From Adineta ricciae (Eukaryota > Rotifera > Eurotatoria > Adinetida > Adinetidae), in contig CAJNOJ010000075.1 in NCBI GenBank assembly GCA_905250025.1, positions 186,001 through 250,000 of the forward strand: 64,000 nt of DNA. Reading direction: 5' to 3'. The notes beneath the pieces are model-generated. The model searched no databases, was not told where the DNA came from, and worked only from the letters and a program-made list of their open reading frames with translations. Of this stretch, positions 1 to 12,560 are shown piece after piece. Made by a program: the position numbers and the translations under genes. Within the stretch, counting starts at the first letter, position 1, and each line of letters opens with the position of its first letter.

Positions 1-92
1 TCCCTTCTGAGCTCAAAAACGCATATTTCTCATGAAATATTCTTCGTTAATAAATATAAAAGCACCCGTGAGATTATGACAAAGATTTGAAT

Positions 93-240
93 TCCTCTGA
101 CGATTGTGACGACAAGCGCGCATCTTGTATTCATGTACACAATGCTTTTGTTGCTAATAAATTGGCCAATCAAGATTATCGGACAGATTATGAAACATGC
201 ATCGATCTTTACTCAGCAGATGAAGTCATGGAAGCTCGCT
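93..240 (+). CDS. Possible terminal exon of an unknown gene
   Basis: An open frame runs for about 48 codons to a TAG at 238-240. Its composition is coding-like (many Asp, Ala and Tyr; no low-complexity runs), for example SSDDCDDKRASCIHVHNAF. I recognise no family. It lies where the last exon of the minus-strand Pumilio gene would be expected, so either Pumilio ends elsewhere or this frame is chance. The start is not visible. Confidence 0.2.
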
Positions 241-323
241 AGATTACGATCAACAGTACGAGAATTTCTTCTAGCTGTTTAGATTTTAGTTGCCAAGATC
301 GGAATCTTATTAGAGTAAATTAC

Positions 324-3300
324 CTTTTGTACGACATAGTTTGCAAATTGATCTTTCATCATGGTTAATAATGCACTATTAGGTCTGAAATAGACGAACA
401 TGTTGTATTATATATATTCGAAGAACGCTTTCTTACCCATCACCGAATGAAACGACTTCGTCGATGAGTTGCCGTTTTTCTTCTCGAGTTGCGTACGTGA
501 CACACTTTTCAACCACATTACTAAACAGTTAGAGATAGTTTCTATGATCGTTTTGCCCGCATGTCGAATGACTTACCTGGCAAATTTGTGTTGCGATAGA
601 TGAAGAACTCGTCCCATGATTGCGTTCACGATTCGACTTCGATCTTCTAGTTTACCATGTTCCAATACATGTTGAATAACATAATTTCCTAGATGAAAAG
701 AAACGCTCATTCGTCATTTGTTCTCTTTCTCAAACATTTTCCCTACGTACCGTACTGATCTTGTACAAGATTTTCTAATTCACTGTATAAAATATCGAGG
801 ATAGGTCTTGTTTGCACTTCTTTACAATTTTCAAGTATGCGTTGTATAACACGACATCCGTATGGATGTGCCGATAATTGAAAAACTTGCTTTGTCACAT
901 CACGAATGATAAAATCAATATCGTCTCCAGTACAACATTCAATACATTTCTGTATAACATGATTGCCATTTTGATCTTCGATGCATTTAACAATGTTTCC
1001 GTCTAATTCTCTGGCTATTAAAACCTGATAATCAGGTTGTAAAGTTTCGACAGCTTTTTGAATGACGCGACAGCCGTACATTTGTAATGCAAGCGTTAAT
1101 ACGTTGCCACGTACACGTTGTGCTAACATAGCTTTATGTTCAGGTGAACCGAATTCGAAAAACTTTTGAATGACATAATTGCCGAAAACATCGGTCATCA
1201 ATTGTGGAGCATTGGAAAGAATTTCTTTGAAGACCATGTCTTTCTCTGCGTTGGTTGCACGTTCAAGTTTCTGTTGAATAAATCTCGAACCATGTTGATC
1301 CATAGAAAACTCCGCAAAATATCCAATAACATCACGTAATTGTAAATTGGGCATTCGACTATTACGAAAATCATCTAGTAGTTTGCTTCGTGTCACAACG
1401 GAATCACGTCCTGAATTGGCATTTGCCGTATTTGCACGTGTGTTATTATTTCCTGGTCCACCAAAGACATTAGGTGCGTAGAAGTTCGGCATCGGTGCAT
1501 TGATTCCACCGACGCTGCGACGTCCAGAATAAGCATCGTTGCCATTTAACATTGGCTGCTGTAACGGTCCTCCTGGTGGCCCCTGTTGAGCTTGAGGAGT
1601 ATAAAAACGTGGATTGAACAGTCCATCGAATCCTGTGGTATTTGAAGTCGGTGGCGGCGTCATTGAAGTCATCAAAGTATTGTAAGCAGGTGACGGGGGT
1701 AAACCACCGGGTAATTGACCGTGAAATAATTGTGTTTGTTGTGGTTGCTGAATTGGTTTTGTTAGACGTGGATCCTGAGGAAGACGAGAGAAATCTTGTA
1801 ATGGTGCATCACGCCGTTGATTGGGTACTGGATAGGCATCTGCATGAAGAAAACAAATGGGTTCGATGTATGTACATACAAATTGAATTCAGTGAACATA
1901 CCATTAAATGAACTTGAAAGTGAACTTGCAACTGGACTTCCGTAGATACCAGGTTGAGTGTTTGTATTAACTGAAATGAATACATACAATTGAAGAATCG
2001 AAGCGTTTTGATTTCGTAGGACAATAATTTACCTGGTATTGGCATCTGTGTAGGGTACATTCGAAGTCCTGATGATCCGTTCGGCGGACGAGTGTTGGAC
2101 ATCATGATACTTGGATCAAGAAAAGTCGGCGATGCAGCAAAGTATGAGAAGTTCACTAGAATTTCCGGGACGAACGTTTTTTTTGTCCTATCAAAAATCA
2201 TCGATCGGTCTTACCTGGTGTCTGTGTTGTACGTTGCATATTCATGAATTGTTGAGGTTGTTGATTTGGTTGTGACGTGCTCAATATATCCGTTGAATTG
2301 GTTGGTGTTAACGGACGATTCGAATTGGTTTTTGATTGCGGCGAATGTTGTTCGTTGCTTGATGTTTGCTGTTGTGCTAACATAGCTTGCGGAGGTGGTG
2401 CTGGAAAAACTACCGGTGGAGGTAACGCTGACCAATATGGTGGTTGACCGAGTAGGGATGGAAGCGAAGCTGGTGATTGATGAAAGCCTGTTAATTGCTG
2501 TAAATAATTATCTTGATTCCCATTGATCATATATTGATTCGATGCTGAGCCATACGGTGAATGTTGATTACCTGTTTGTTGTTGAGCAGCCATAGCATTG
2601 GGAAGCCATGACATGAGTGGAGGCTGTCCTAAGCCAGCTAATTGATGGTCTTGTTGATTTGAACTATTAGATTGTGGATTAAAAGCTGTCATTATTGATT
2701 GACTTTCGTATCTGAAGAAAACAAATAGCGAGGATTTTTTTTCAGTGAAAACGACCAAGTCATAGTTGTACTCACGATTGAGGTTGAATTAATGTGTAAT
2801 CAAACGTTTGAAAATTCGAAGATGGTGCGTTCATATCATAATTAACTGCCTGTTGTTGTTGTTGAAGCATTTGATATTGTGCTTGAAAACTAGATCACGG
2901 ATAAAAATCAGTACAATTTCTCAACTATTTTTCACTGTGTGCTTACGCCTGTTGTTGCTGTTGTTGGTAGAGCAATAACTGTTGTTGTTGCTGTTGCTGT
3001 TGTTGTTGTTGATGTTGATTATCAGTTTGCATACGTTGGAATGGTATAGGTAGCGATGCTGTTGACATTCCATTCATCATTAAATGTGATTCCGATATTC
3101 TACTATCATGTATATCATCACCGGGACGAATGGTGTTTGTTGGAGGAAGATTTTCATTATTAGTACCGTTTGACAGATCTTTTGCTGTGTGAGCAGGCGA
3201 TGGACGAGGCGATTGTTTACGATTGAGTTCTATTTCACTAATCGTGTCATCAGATTTACCATCATAACCAGTTGGACTATCCACAGCTTTCTTCGCATTA

Positions 3301-3889
3301 TCATTGTCAGTCTAAATAGAACAAAAAAAGGAATGTTATTGGATGTGTTAGAATAGCTGAATTGATATATATATTCAATAGAACATAGACCGAGAAGAAT
3401 CAACTATTTTTAGTTTTAATCTAGGCTGATCGATAACACCACTGTTCGGATTGAAAGTATAAACAATGGTAACGCCTGACGATAGCCATTGATAGAAAGT
3501 AGGATCGAACCCAAGAGAATCGAACATCTATCCGCTAAACTATTTTGGATCAGTTTTCCTCTCACTTACATAGATCTTCATGTTTTGCATATGCTGAGTA
3601 ACATCTTTAATTCCATCGTCTTTTACACGTGGGGAGTTATCACCTTCTAAGATATTAATACACATATTTATTCCCAGATTTGATGGATCTGTGGATTTAG
3701 GCGAAAAAACAACGCCGTGTGGATCAGCATAACCCGATGCTATGTCAGATTGTCTATTTGGCATATTGATCGGTGCTGATCGTTCTAAATAGATACAATA
3801 GATTTTCTATGACAAGTTGTTCGATATAGATATGTATGCATATAAATACCATTAGTTGAATAATCAGTACCACCTTGTGCAGACCACAT
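324..3889 (-). CDS. PUM: Pumilio-family RNA-binding protein (3' end missing)
   Basis: This is a PUF translational repressor, which binds UGUA-containing 3'UTRs in the cytoplasm and recruits deadenylation factors. The first exon is 3850-3889 ([13 protein letters not shown]). Further exons encode a disordered, Gln-rich N-terminal half, including a poly-Gln tract at about 2945-3015. The PUF domain is in the exons 751-~1841, 577-688, 437-520 and 324-384. Repeat cores can be read in order: [57 protein letters not shown] and FANYVVQK, giving all eight RNA-facing helices. Phases agree across these junctions. The conserved C-terminal cap after repeat 8 (K-Y-T-Y-G-K-H in animals) is not found in 1-323, so the last exon is outside the window or lost. 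Confidence 0.93.
2945..3015 (-). repeat. CAA/CAG repeat coding poly-Gln in Pumilio
   Basis: Mixed CAA/CAG triplets encode two Gln runs separated by a short Leu/Tyr stretch. The codon mixing suggests selection on the protein tract rather than a pure, slippage-prone repeat. Confidence 0.8.
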
Positions 3890-5022
3890 AGGTTAACTAT
3901 AAAAATAGGAATAATATCATGTTCGTTTTTCGTCTCGCGAGTGAAATTTGACGTAACTTACTGTTTTTGTACAGAGAACAAATGATGAAGTAACAAAAAA
4001 ACAAAATAATTAATCAGCCGGTATACAGTGCTTGTTATTCTTGTTTTCTTTTTACATAGGTACACAGGTATGCAACGTCAAAAGAAGAATACACACGGAA
4101 AGGGAGAAGATAGACAAGGCCTATGTACACTATGAACAGCAGAGAACGGGGGGCGACGACGGCGACGACGCGCGACGATTTGCCTCTGCGAAAATACACA
4201 CGAATGAAGATCGATAAACAATGACCCAAAAAAGTTGTAAACAATCAACACAGAAATCGAACCATTACGAATTCAGTTCTCCTATGTTCTTTGTGTGTGA
4301 GACCGCCATACGATTGTTATTAAACGTTTAAGTGAAATTTGGCAAGTTTCTCTAAAAAAGAACCAAGAAAAAAAATTTTATTTTGATAAATTAATAGTTA
4401 TAGGCACTCTCTGGACGATACTAAATTCTCTACGATAGATGGCGCTTGTCGATAGTCAACTCAATTAGACAAGGATATAAATAATTCAGAACGTATTATT
4501 CTCAACGATTTTGTTTTTCTTCGATCAGCTCGTAACCAGATACTAAGATGCGTTACAACAAGAATAACAAAAACAACGCGTAGTACTAGAAAATGATGAC
4601 TTATGTGTAGAAATGAAAAATGCCCTTACATTACTCTTATCTCTACAACCTCTCGTATTTCGTATTTTATGTATGATATCTAGTCGATTGTATGTGCTTG
4701 TAACCCTTTTGTTGTTTTTTTCCTTCGCCTTTCTACGTGCTTGAAAGAAGACGTCACTCGATTATCTACATACTACGACAGCCATGCCGAGTATTCGAAG
4801 ATTGATGAGAATATTTTCTCTTCAATCAGACGTTATCTTAATTCTATTTACTTCTTACTTTAATTTCAAGGAAAAGCCTTTATTTGCAAAGAGATTTTCG
4901 TTGCTTTATCGTACTTCGACGAACGAAACTTGAAATCATCGCTTTTCGATTAGTCGATAAAAGCTATTTATTAGTGCAATAAAGAAGAATAAATCATATA
5001 GATGGATTAAAATTCTGAAAAC
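3890..5022. other. Intergenic region upstream of Pumilio
   Basis: About 1.1 kb between the Pumilio start and the 3' end of the AIFM3-like gene. It holds the presumed Pumilio promoter and 5'UTR. Short open frames around 4032-4244 overlap on both strands and have no recognisable similarity. No other element seen. Confidence 0.5.
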
Positions 5023-7319
5023 TCATTCCGGTTTCTTTGTTTTAAAATCTAAGTATTTGCGATAACCATACATATCATGTTCAATATCTTCCTGTCGAAT
5101 ATTTCGTCGATGATGAAATACTTCAGCAACTTCGCTGGACAATGGGTCATATTTTGATTGAGCTACGGCTCGAACGAACCCTTCGACGATGTAATAAGCA
5201 ACAAATTTAAACTCGCCGTCGAGATCACCATGAACGATGATATTTTCAGGTTTGTGACAATAGCCAGCGTATCGAATGGTGGTCTTGTTATTCTGAGTTG
5301 TCCAAAAGATTGGCGTCGTATAAAAATCTGTCTTCAACGAACGTGAACCACCTTTTGTTTGACCAAGATAATAACGTAAGATGGTGTCAGCTGAATAGAG
5401 AAGAATATGTTTATACTAAGAATTTCTAAAATCTATCGAAATACAAGGAAATGACTACATTCATTCTACTATTTAAACAATAGATCAGGAAATAGACATG
5501 TGTTTTCTTTTCTTTTCCAATCGGAACAAATTATTTCTCGCAATCTTTTCATTGTTCGTCATTCAATTTGAGTTCTTACCAGCTTGATGTCCTGTTGAGC
5601 AAGCCATTTGCCAATGTTGACAATTTATATCCTCCAAATCAAATACTTTCAACGGATATTTACATATATCTCCAACGGCTAATACGTGTTCGATGGATGT
5701 TTCTAAACGTTGATTAACTTTAACAAATCCGTCGTCAGTCATTTCAATTGATGAATTTTCATATAGTTCTGTACATAATTCACTGCCAATCGCGCAGATA
5801 AGTAAATCACATGGAAGAGACTGGCCTGTACCTATTTGAACAAATTTAACAACGTTGTGATGGCCCTAAAGTAATACGAAAGGTAGATGTTTCTTTTCTT
5901 GAAGCAAATGACAAACTGAACTGTAATTTCCGTCACAGATGCACTGGAAAAGAATCTGGCTCCATTTTTCTCATGAACTCTCTGCAAAGCTTGACCGACC
6001 TTCTCTCCAAGGATACGGATCATCGGTACTTTTGAGCGCATGACAACTGACACATTCTTCTTCTCTTCCAAACCAGTCGTCAACCATCCGCATATTTCCA
6101 AAGCGATAAACGAATCTCCAATGATCACAATGTTATTGACGTCGGGTGATTTTACTTTATCTACACAAAAAATCAACCAGTTCTCCTATCATTGTCATCG
6201 TTGAGCAATAGAACTTACTAGCGAGATTACTTGCATCATCGACTGATCGTATATAAAAGATATTACGAAGATCATGGCCCAATAATGAAGAAGGTAATTT
6301 TTTCGGACGTAAGCCTGTTGCTAATACGAGGTAATCATACTTAATAGATTTCAATTGGTTGCCGATGATTCTATATGTGATGACCTTCGTTGTCCAATTG
6401 ATAGTGGTTACTTCGGCTTCGGTTAATAGATCTATTTTAACTTTCTTATAGTATGTTTGATCGCGTAGAAGTAGATCTTGAGGTTTTTTCGACGGCTGCT
6501 TCGACAATTGTACCTAATACATCATCGAAGAACACAATCAATCATCGCTTAAACGGCAAACTACGTACGCGATCGTACGGCAATGTACCTTCTCGGGTAA
6601 ATAATATAATACGGCCATAGAATCCATTTTGACGCAGCATGTCAGCGCATGTAAATCCACCTTAAATGAGATGATTACATGTATACAATAAGATGTAGAA
6701 TCACATTTTTGTACGTGAAAATCTATTTACCTGCACCAGCACCAATAATAGCTACGACTGGTTCGGGTTCAATTTCAAGATTCTCTGGTATTTTTATACG
6801 CTCTAATTTTTCCAAATCCTCTTTATAAGCGACTAAAATCACGTCATCGCCAATAACTTCAACGTCGTATTCTAGAAACATTCACCATTGAATGAACTCT
6901 AAAGAAGATCTGTGTTAATTATCGAACATACTCGGTAAATTTCCATGACCAGGATGGTCTTCAATATCGCCAGTATCCACACGAAAGCAAGCTCCATGTG
7001 CAAAACAACGCAGCCGATTATTGATTAGGACTCCTGGTAGATCGAGAATATTAATATATACGAAGAATGGAATTTCTCAAAGCAAACCTTTTGCTAACGG
7101 GAGCTTATAATGACAACATTTACTTGAATAAGCATAGAATTTATTATTTTGCTTAATTAACAAGATACTCGTATTGACACCAGCTGTTTTCACTTCAAAT
7201 TCTTTCATTTGTCCATTCTGTAAATCATTAATGTTACACAGAGATTGTCGAATCTCTTTGTTCGATACTTGAGAGAGGTTCTCACCAGTCTGGCTGCTAA
7301 CAAACTGAAGAGTGCTCAT
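5023..7319 (-). CDS. AIFM3: AIFM3-like Rieske/FAD oxidoreductase
   Basis: This is a Rieske ferredoxin domain fused to a pyridine-nucleotide-disulphide oxidoreductase, the architecture of AIFM3 (apoptosis-inducing factor-like). The N-terminal Rieske domain has the two cluster-binding motifs C-x-H (KCCHYKLPLAKG, about 7085-7115) and C-x-x-H (RCFAHGACF, exon about 6935-7030). An FAD dinucleotide motif GAGAGG follows (about 6735), then ATGLRPKKLP (about 6310), a second NAD-binding stretch IVIIGDSFIALE (about 6100), and the late FAD motif VLAVGDIC (about 5680). The protein ends in an AIFM3-type C-terminal domain with the stop at 5023. Short introns interrupt it. It starts at MSTLQFV with no clear mitochondrial presequence. 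AIFM3 itself is linked to apoptosis and redox signalling; the bdelloid role is unknown. Confidence 0.9.
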
Positions 7320-8783
7320 TCTGGTTAAAATCGGATCAAATCTATCTAAAATCTAAACGTTTAGATACAAATCCCTCTATTGAATAAGACCATTTTGATC
7401 AACTAGATTAGAGCTCGAAATAAATACTACCTGTATTTCTTTCCATTCGATAGAAAATGTTTCTCACCTTGTCATAATTGCCAAGCAATCCTATACTGTA
7501 AAACTGGTGAGAACATGCTGAAATAAACACAATTTTTCTTTTTTTTCTTTCTCTCCGTGTCATTATGACTTGGTAGGCGAAACATCTAACGAACATCATG
7601 CATATGTTTTTATAAAAAAAAGGCTTTTCTTTTCTTCGTTGGTAACGATGAGTTTCTTTCACCACAGGGAAGCGAGTCTTAATGATGACATCTATACAAC
7701 AACGTGCAAATCAGCTATATCTCAAAATTTCCGTGAAATATCTCTGACAAGATCAATCTTGAAGTCAAAAACAAGCTCACTAACAGAATCAAACGAAATT
7801 TGTGTCACTTAGAACCTGATCGTCTTGTATCTTTTCATCTTATCCGATAATATTATTAGAAATGTGTAAACAACATTGAAAACAATTCCCTTTCTTCTTG
7901 TTTTATTTCTGATGTTGCTAAACATTTACAGATGTTTTTGGCATGCTGACACGTATTCATTCGTTTCTTTTTCATGTTCATTTACAGTGCTTAGAGATAA
8001 CATATGTGCAAGAAGAGATCTGTTAAAAACAATGATTCCTCCAGATTAGATAACAACTGACCTATCCTTTGCAAAAAGAAATACAAAATTGTGAAGTACA
8101 GCACTGAGAATTTCGGAATGTATATTCTATTTTAATTATTTCGTGTTTATCCTTCTCATCGATATCACTTCTATTATGTGTACACAAACAAATTCAGTGC
8201 TAATGTGAGAAGTGGCATATCGTAAACGACAAGCATCTGGCCTCCTATAATAACATGACAATCTCAATTGGCTTGCCGTGTTATTTCACACATTTCGAGG
8301 CTCATATGTATACATTATCCTGCGGTGTGATCACCATCCTTTTTTTCGTTCATTCATTTATTCGTTCGTTCTCTCATTGCATCCATTCAATCCAATATAC
8401 ATTTCTTTGTACATGTCGCACACGCAGGATATCAATGAACGTCTGTTCAATAAAAAAAACCTATCGCATGACTGATCAATGACCTCGGACACGCACAGAC
8501 ACACTATCTTTCCGCCTTCTCTCTCTCTCTCTCTTCGCTCCGTTTCTCTCTTTTCCAAGATCTAGTTCGTCACTTTTCGTCTGTTCATATCGGACGATTG
8601 TTATTTTACTAAATACTTGTTTTTCTCTTCTTTCTTCTTATTCGTCGGTCGGATAAGAACCATATACATGTAAAAGTTAGCTGACGAATTCAGTCATTCA
8701 CTACAAAACAAACATACACATAAGACAAGATTTTCTTCTTTTAAATTTAAACATAGTGTATATTGCTGCGAATATTCCATACT
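7320..8783. other. Intergenic region with a short CT microsatellite
   Basis: The shared 5' region of the AIFM3-like gene (-) and the CPEB-like gene (+). Frames at 7408-7812 and 8255-8558 overlap on opposite strands and look random. A CT-rich microsatellite lies at about 8515-8535. No gene is supported. Confidence 0.5.
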
Positions 8784-9770
8784 ATGGATGTCAATTGTTG
8801 TCCACGTAACGACTTCTCATTTCCAATGAAGAACAACACGAAAGAATTTATTCCAACATGGCCAACAGCATCGACAACAATTAGCAATGGACTAACTTCA
8901 ACATTATCAAGTATGTTCATCGAGTACAGTCTCGTGTGAAGCGTATAATAATAATGATATTCTTCTAGGCGAAAACCTGTTTGATCCAGAACCAAAGCCT
9001 TTTCAAGATTTCATTCTTCGTAATACATCGAACATCATGTCACTTGAACAATCATGTGTACTGCCATTTCAACAACTTGTTTTAAATGATATCAATCCTC
9101 GTACATCACCTTCACATCCCTTTTCATTCAAAAACGAAGCTTTACCATTCAGTTCCAACGTTCAATCCAATATCAATGACGAAAATGCTCGACCACCCTG
9201 GTTGCTTTCGTTAACAGCAGCTTCTCAACCACAATCAGCTCCACCCATGCGTGATAATACAACAGAAAACATTCGCCATTGGATTGGCGATTTCGCTACC
9301 GAACATTCAACTGATACGAATGGCATTCAACAAATTCCTTTGCTTTCGCAAAAGGTCTTCATCGGTGGTGTACCACGTTTTGCAACTGAAGCCGATATTC
9401 ATGCTAACTTCGATCGTTTTGGCGTCTTTGAAATTCAATGGCCAAAATTGCATAGTGCACACAAAGAATTACACCGTGAAAATGGATTTTTTCATATTGT
9501 CTTTCACAATGCGAAATCAGTTTGTTCACTATTAGACAACTGTTCACGACAAACGAATAACAATGCATGTGCAGACTATTTCATTCATTTTGAAACGGCA
9601 ACTGGCTCGAGAAAAACTGTTGAAGTCATCCCGTGGAATATTGGTGATAACAATTATGCATTACGGTCAGTTGATGGTTTTGCTGCTATTGAAGTTTGAC
9701 GTGTGAAATGCTTGTTCTAGACCACCTCAACAACTTGATTCGAAGAAAACAATTTTTGTAGGAAATCTTC
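8784..9770 (+). CDS. CPEB-like RNA-binding protein, cut at a contig join
   Basis: This resembles the cytoplasmic polyadenylation element binding family, which controls poly(A) tail length and translation of stored mRNAs. Exon 1 is 8784-8910 (MDVNCCPRNDF), exon 2 is 8969-9665 and exon 3 begins at 9721; phases agree. A Ser/Pro/Asn-rich N-terminal region leads into RRM1, with RNP2 at KVFIGGVPRF and RNP1-like GFFHIVF. The family's linker signature VEVIPWNIGDNNY follows, and RRM2 opens with KKTIFVGNL. An intron of about 55 bp, not a stop, separates the two RRMs: removing 9666-9720 keeps the frame through ALRPPQQLDSKKT. The rest of RRM2 and the C-terminal zinc-binding (ZZ) region are lost at the N at 9771. 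It lies on the same contig as Pumilio. Confidence 0.85.
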
Positions 9771-10092
9771 NGACGGTTAATAGCGTTAGGAAACGAACTA
9801 TATATTCTTTTCTTTTCTTTGATGACGTCATTTGACATATATATGTTTCTTTCGTTCTTGGTATATTCCTATATGGATCATCTGTTCAGATGATGGATTA
9901 TCTTAGATGGAATATTTCCATATAGATTCATTAGGTTTTCTCCTTTTTTTTTGACTGTATAAAAGCGTGATCTTTTCTCAAATAAAGCAGCGTGGCAAGC
10001 GACAACAAGCGAGCATTCTAAGTAATAGATTGGCTAGACAAATGCGGCAACTGCGACGCAGCCCTAAAAAAAAGAGGCAATATGGAGGATGA

Positions 10093-10502
10093 CGTTGTTC
10101 TATCAGTGTGAAGCTAGCACGAAGGAGGTAGCACGAACAAACGATATGTTGGCTAAAAACTTTTTTACTAAGTATGTGCCGCCCATGAAAACTGCACCAT
10201 TCGACTCAGAATTTAACTTTGCATCGATTGGTGATACTTTTATTCGCCGGACAAACTTTGGAAAATTTTCTATCTATATCTTTGTTCTTTTCCTTTATTC
10301 CCTTTGTCTATTTATAATCCAGATAGAATTTTCCCAAAGTTTGTCCGGTGAATAAAAGTATCACCATTAGACTCAGAATTTAATTCTGCATCGAATGGTG
10401 TAGTCTTCATGGACGGGACATACTTAGTAAAAAAGTTTTTAGCTAACATATTGTTTGTTCGTGCTAGCTCCTTCGTGCTAGCTTCACATCGATCGTTGTT
10501 CT
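10093..10502. mobile_element. Foldback (MITE-like) element with 9-bp target duplication
   Basis: The element body is 10102-10493 (392 bp), flanked by the direct repeat CGTTGTTCT at 10093-10101 and 10494-10502. The two arms (about 170 bp each) are inverted copies, starting ATCAGTGTGAAGC on the left and ATCGATGTGAAGC on the right strand, and carry many point differences. A nested palindrome around CAGAATT/AATTCTG lies in the right arm. The centre is about 45 bp. There is no transposase frame. A 9-bp duplication with long inverted ends fits Mutator-like (MULE) non-autonomous elements; this family assignment is an inference. Confidence 0.8.
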
Positions 10503-10605
10503 CTTTTTGAATTTTTTCGGAGGCAAAAATATTTCTGTTTTCTGTTGGTTTTTAAATAAACTCCCATAGGAAAAAATTAAGAAGATAAGAAAAACACTCA
10601 CAAAG

Positions 10606-10962
10606 TCACTTCACTACGCTCGAAACAGGTGAAGAAGATAAGAATTCAGTTAAGAACTTGGTTATTTTTTCTTCCAACTTTGTCTTGCCGACATTTCTCA
10701 GGTAATACAAGTAACAGTCATCGGATGAATTCGCTGACTCTTTTTCTGAGTGAACTACATTTGAGGGTGAGTAGAAACAAATCGGTTTTAATTCCACAAG
10801 GAATATAATTTAAGATAATGGTTGTAGTTCATTTAGATTAATCCTTTTGACTATCGTTTATGACCACAATCAATGCATATGTGAAACTCAAAACAGATTT
10901 GAATCGATAGGAACATGTCGGATTCCATCCGAAAGCTAGATATGCTGGAAATAATGTATCAG
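10606..10962 (-). other. Two possible exons of an unknown gene
   Basis: On the minus strand a frame at 10843-10962 follows a good splice acceptor (TTTTGCAG) and reads DTLFPAYLAFGWNPTC. A second frame at 10606-10797 ends in SSSPVSSVVK. Both look more coding-like than their surroundings, but I find no donor joining them and recognise no family. They may be remnants. Confidence 0.2.
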
Positions 10963-11384
10963 CTGCAAAATAAAAAGAAAACGCAGAGAATTATCGATAT
11001 TTTCTCAATAGTTCAGGAGTCAGATATTCAATCAGTCTGATCTTCGAGTTCCAGTAAGATTCTGACGTAACAATACGCCATTGGAATTCTATCACAATCA
11101 AATAAGCCTTTCAGTAGTTATATCCTAGACCGACAATAGAGCACTGTGAGTGATTCTACTAATACGCTCGCTTTCTCACTATATTATGACATGAAAACGT
11201 TTTTAATCTGTTGCGATCAACATATTGGTGTTACTTTAGCTCCCCAAAATCAACAACACACTCGAACACAAATCACATTTGTGCGGATTTTCGGGCTTTA
11301 CAGCATCTAGCACATCTTGGATGGCTTTCTTAGCACTAACACACACAAAGATAGTTTGGGTGAGTATCACTCTCATCCACATCC

Positions 11385-11700
11385 TCGGTGGCCGACCGGA
11401 GGCAGGCTGACGAGCAACTAGGCGTTTTATTTGAATTGCTTAGAGGAGATAAAATAAGTGACAATAAACTGAGTTTTTATTCAGAGTAGTCAGAAGAGAG
11501 TCGATGAATAAATTTTTATAAACGGTGTTCGTTTTGTTTACGTCTTTGGACAAATGAATTGAAAGTAATCTGACATGAATGAAGCAGAAAATGAAAGAAT
11601 GAGCATAAAAATGACTTCAATTCGAACCCAATTAGATTGAGATCTAAGTGAGAGCGTTTATTCCCTTTTCTGAAAGAAAGGGTTATAGCGATATAAATAC
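11385..11700 (+). repeat. Dispersed ~300-bp repeat, copy 1
   Basis: It begins near GGTGGCCGACCGGAGG and contains GAGATAAAATAAGTG and TTTGGACAAATGAATTG. It is clearly related to copies at 12185-12560 and 17388-17740 but more diverged. There is no coding capacity and no terminal repeat could be fixed. The family is unknown. Confidence 0.6.
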
Positions 11701-12184
11701 AGTCGTGAAACTGCATAAAGTTTGTTTGTTTGCATAATCCAATCAGATTGCAGCATATTACAAATCAATGAAATTTATCTATAATCATCAAAGATTGACC
11801 ACTGATGAGATAACCGAGGTCGAGGATTACGAATCTGAGGTTACTTTTTCGGAATTCCAATTAGCTAATTACTAATTAAAGAATGAAAATCTTTTTAGTT
11901 GTCGAGTAACGGTTGACCGAAGGGTAATCGGGATCGAAGATATCGAACCTGGTGTTTTCTTTCTGTAGAAAAATTCTGTTCTGTTTTTTCAGAAAAAGTA
12001 CGATTTTTGCAAGGAAGAGTTTTTGTGGACGATAGTGTTTGAAGCAGCAATATGTAGAACAAAACGAAATAGCTGATTAACGTCCGCCTGCTAGATACTC
12101 ATACTCATCAGCATATTGATAACATTACTGAAGGGAGTTTAAGCTAGATGAAAGAATGAAATTTGGACATGTAACGGATAGCCG

Positions 12185-12560
12185 CGAGTGGCCGACCGAA
12201 GGTAGACCGACTAGCGACCAGGAGTTTGCTTGGTTGGCCTAGAAGAGATAAAATAAGTGTAAGTAAATTGATTTTTGATTGTAAATAGTGGGAAGAGAGT
12301 CGATTAGTAAATCTTTAGAAACAGTGTTCCTTTTGCTCACGTCTTTGGAAAAATGAATTGAAAGCAGTTTGGCATGAATAAAGTAGAAAAGGATTAAAAG
12401 AAAAGAATGTGCATAAAAGTGGCTTTAATTCGAAGCGCTTTAGAGTGAGATATACGTTAGAGTTTTTATCTGAGTCTTGTAATTCTTTCAGAACAGGGTC
12501 AGCGAATCCAACAGATGAGCGCTACTTGTTGGTAGTAGCAAACGAAGCAATTAAGTTTAT
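12185..12560 (+). repeat. Dispersed ~300-bp repeat, copy 2
   Basis: It starts GAGTGGCCGACCGAAGG and continues through GAGATAAAATAAGTGTAAG to an AGAACAGGGTCAGCGAATCC stretch. It matches copy 1 (11385-11700), the copy at 17388-17740 and a more decayed copy at about 20668-20990. Confidence 0.65.

Noticed and set aside
3470-3540. Possible tRNA (GGGTTCGATCC-like arm on the minus strand)
   Set aside because: No matching acceptor stem or anticodon arm could be built around it, and it lies in a Pumilio intron.
4032-4244. Overlapping open frames on both strands upstream of Pumilio
   Set aside because: Low-complexity, mutually antisense, no splice context and no family features.
9665-9720. Apparent stop codon that would end the CPEB-like protein after RRM1
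   Set aside because: A standard 55-bp GT-AG intron here joins LR to PPQQLDSKKTIFVGNL in frame, which is the expected start of RRM2.
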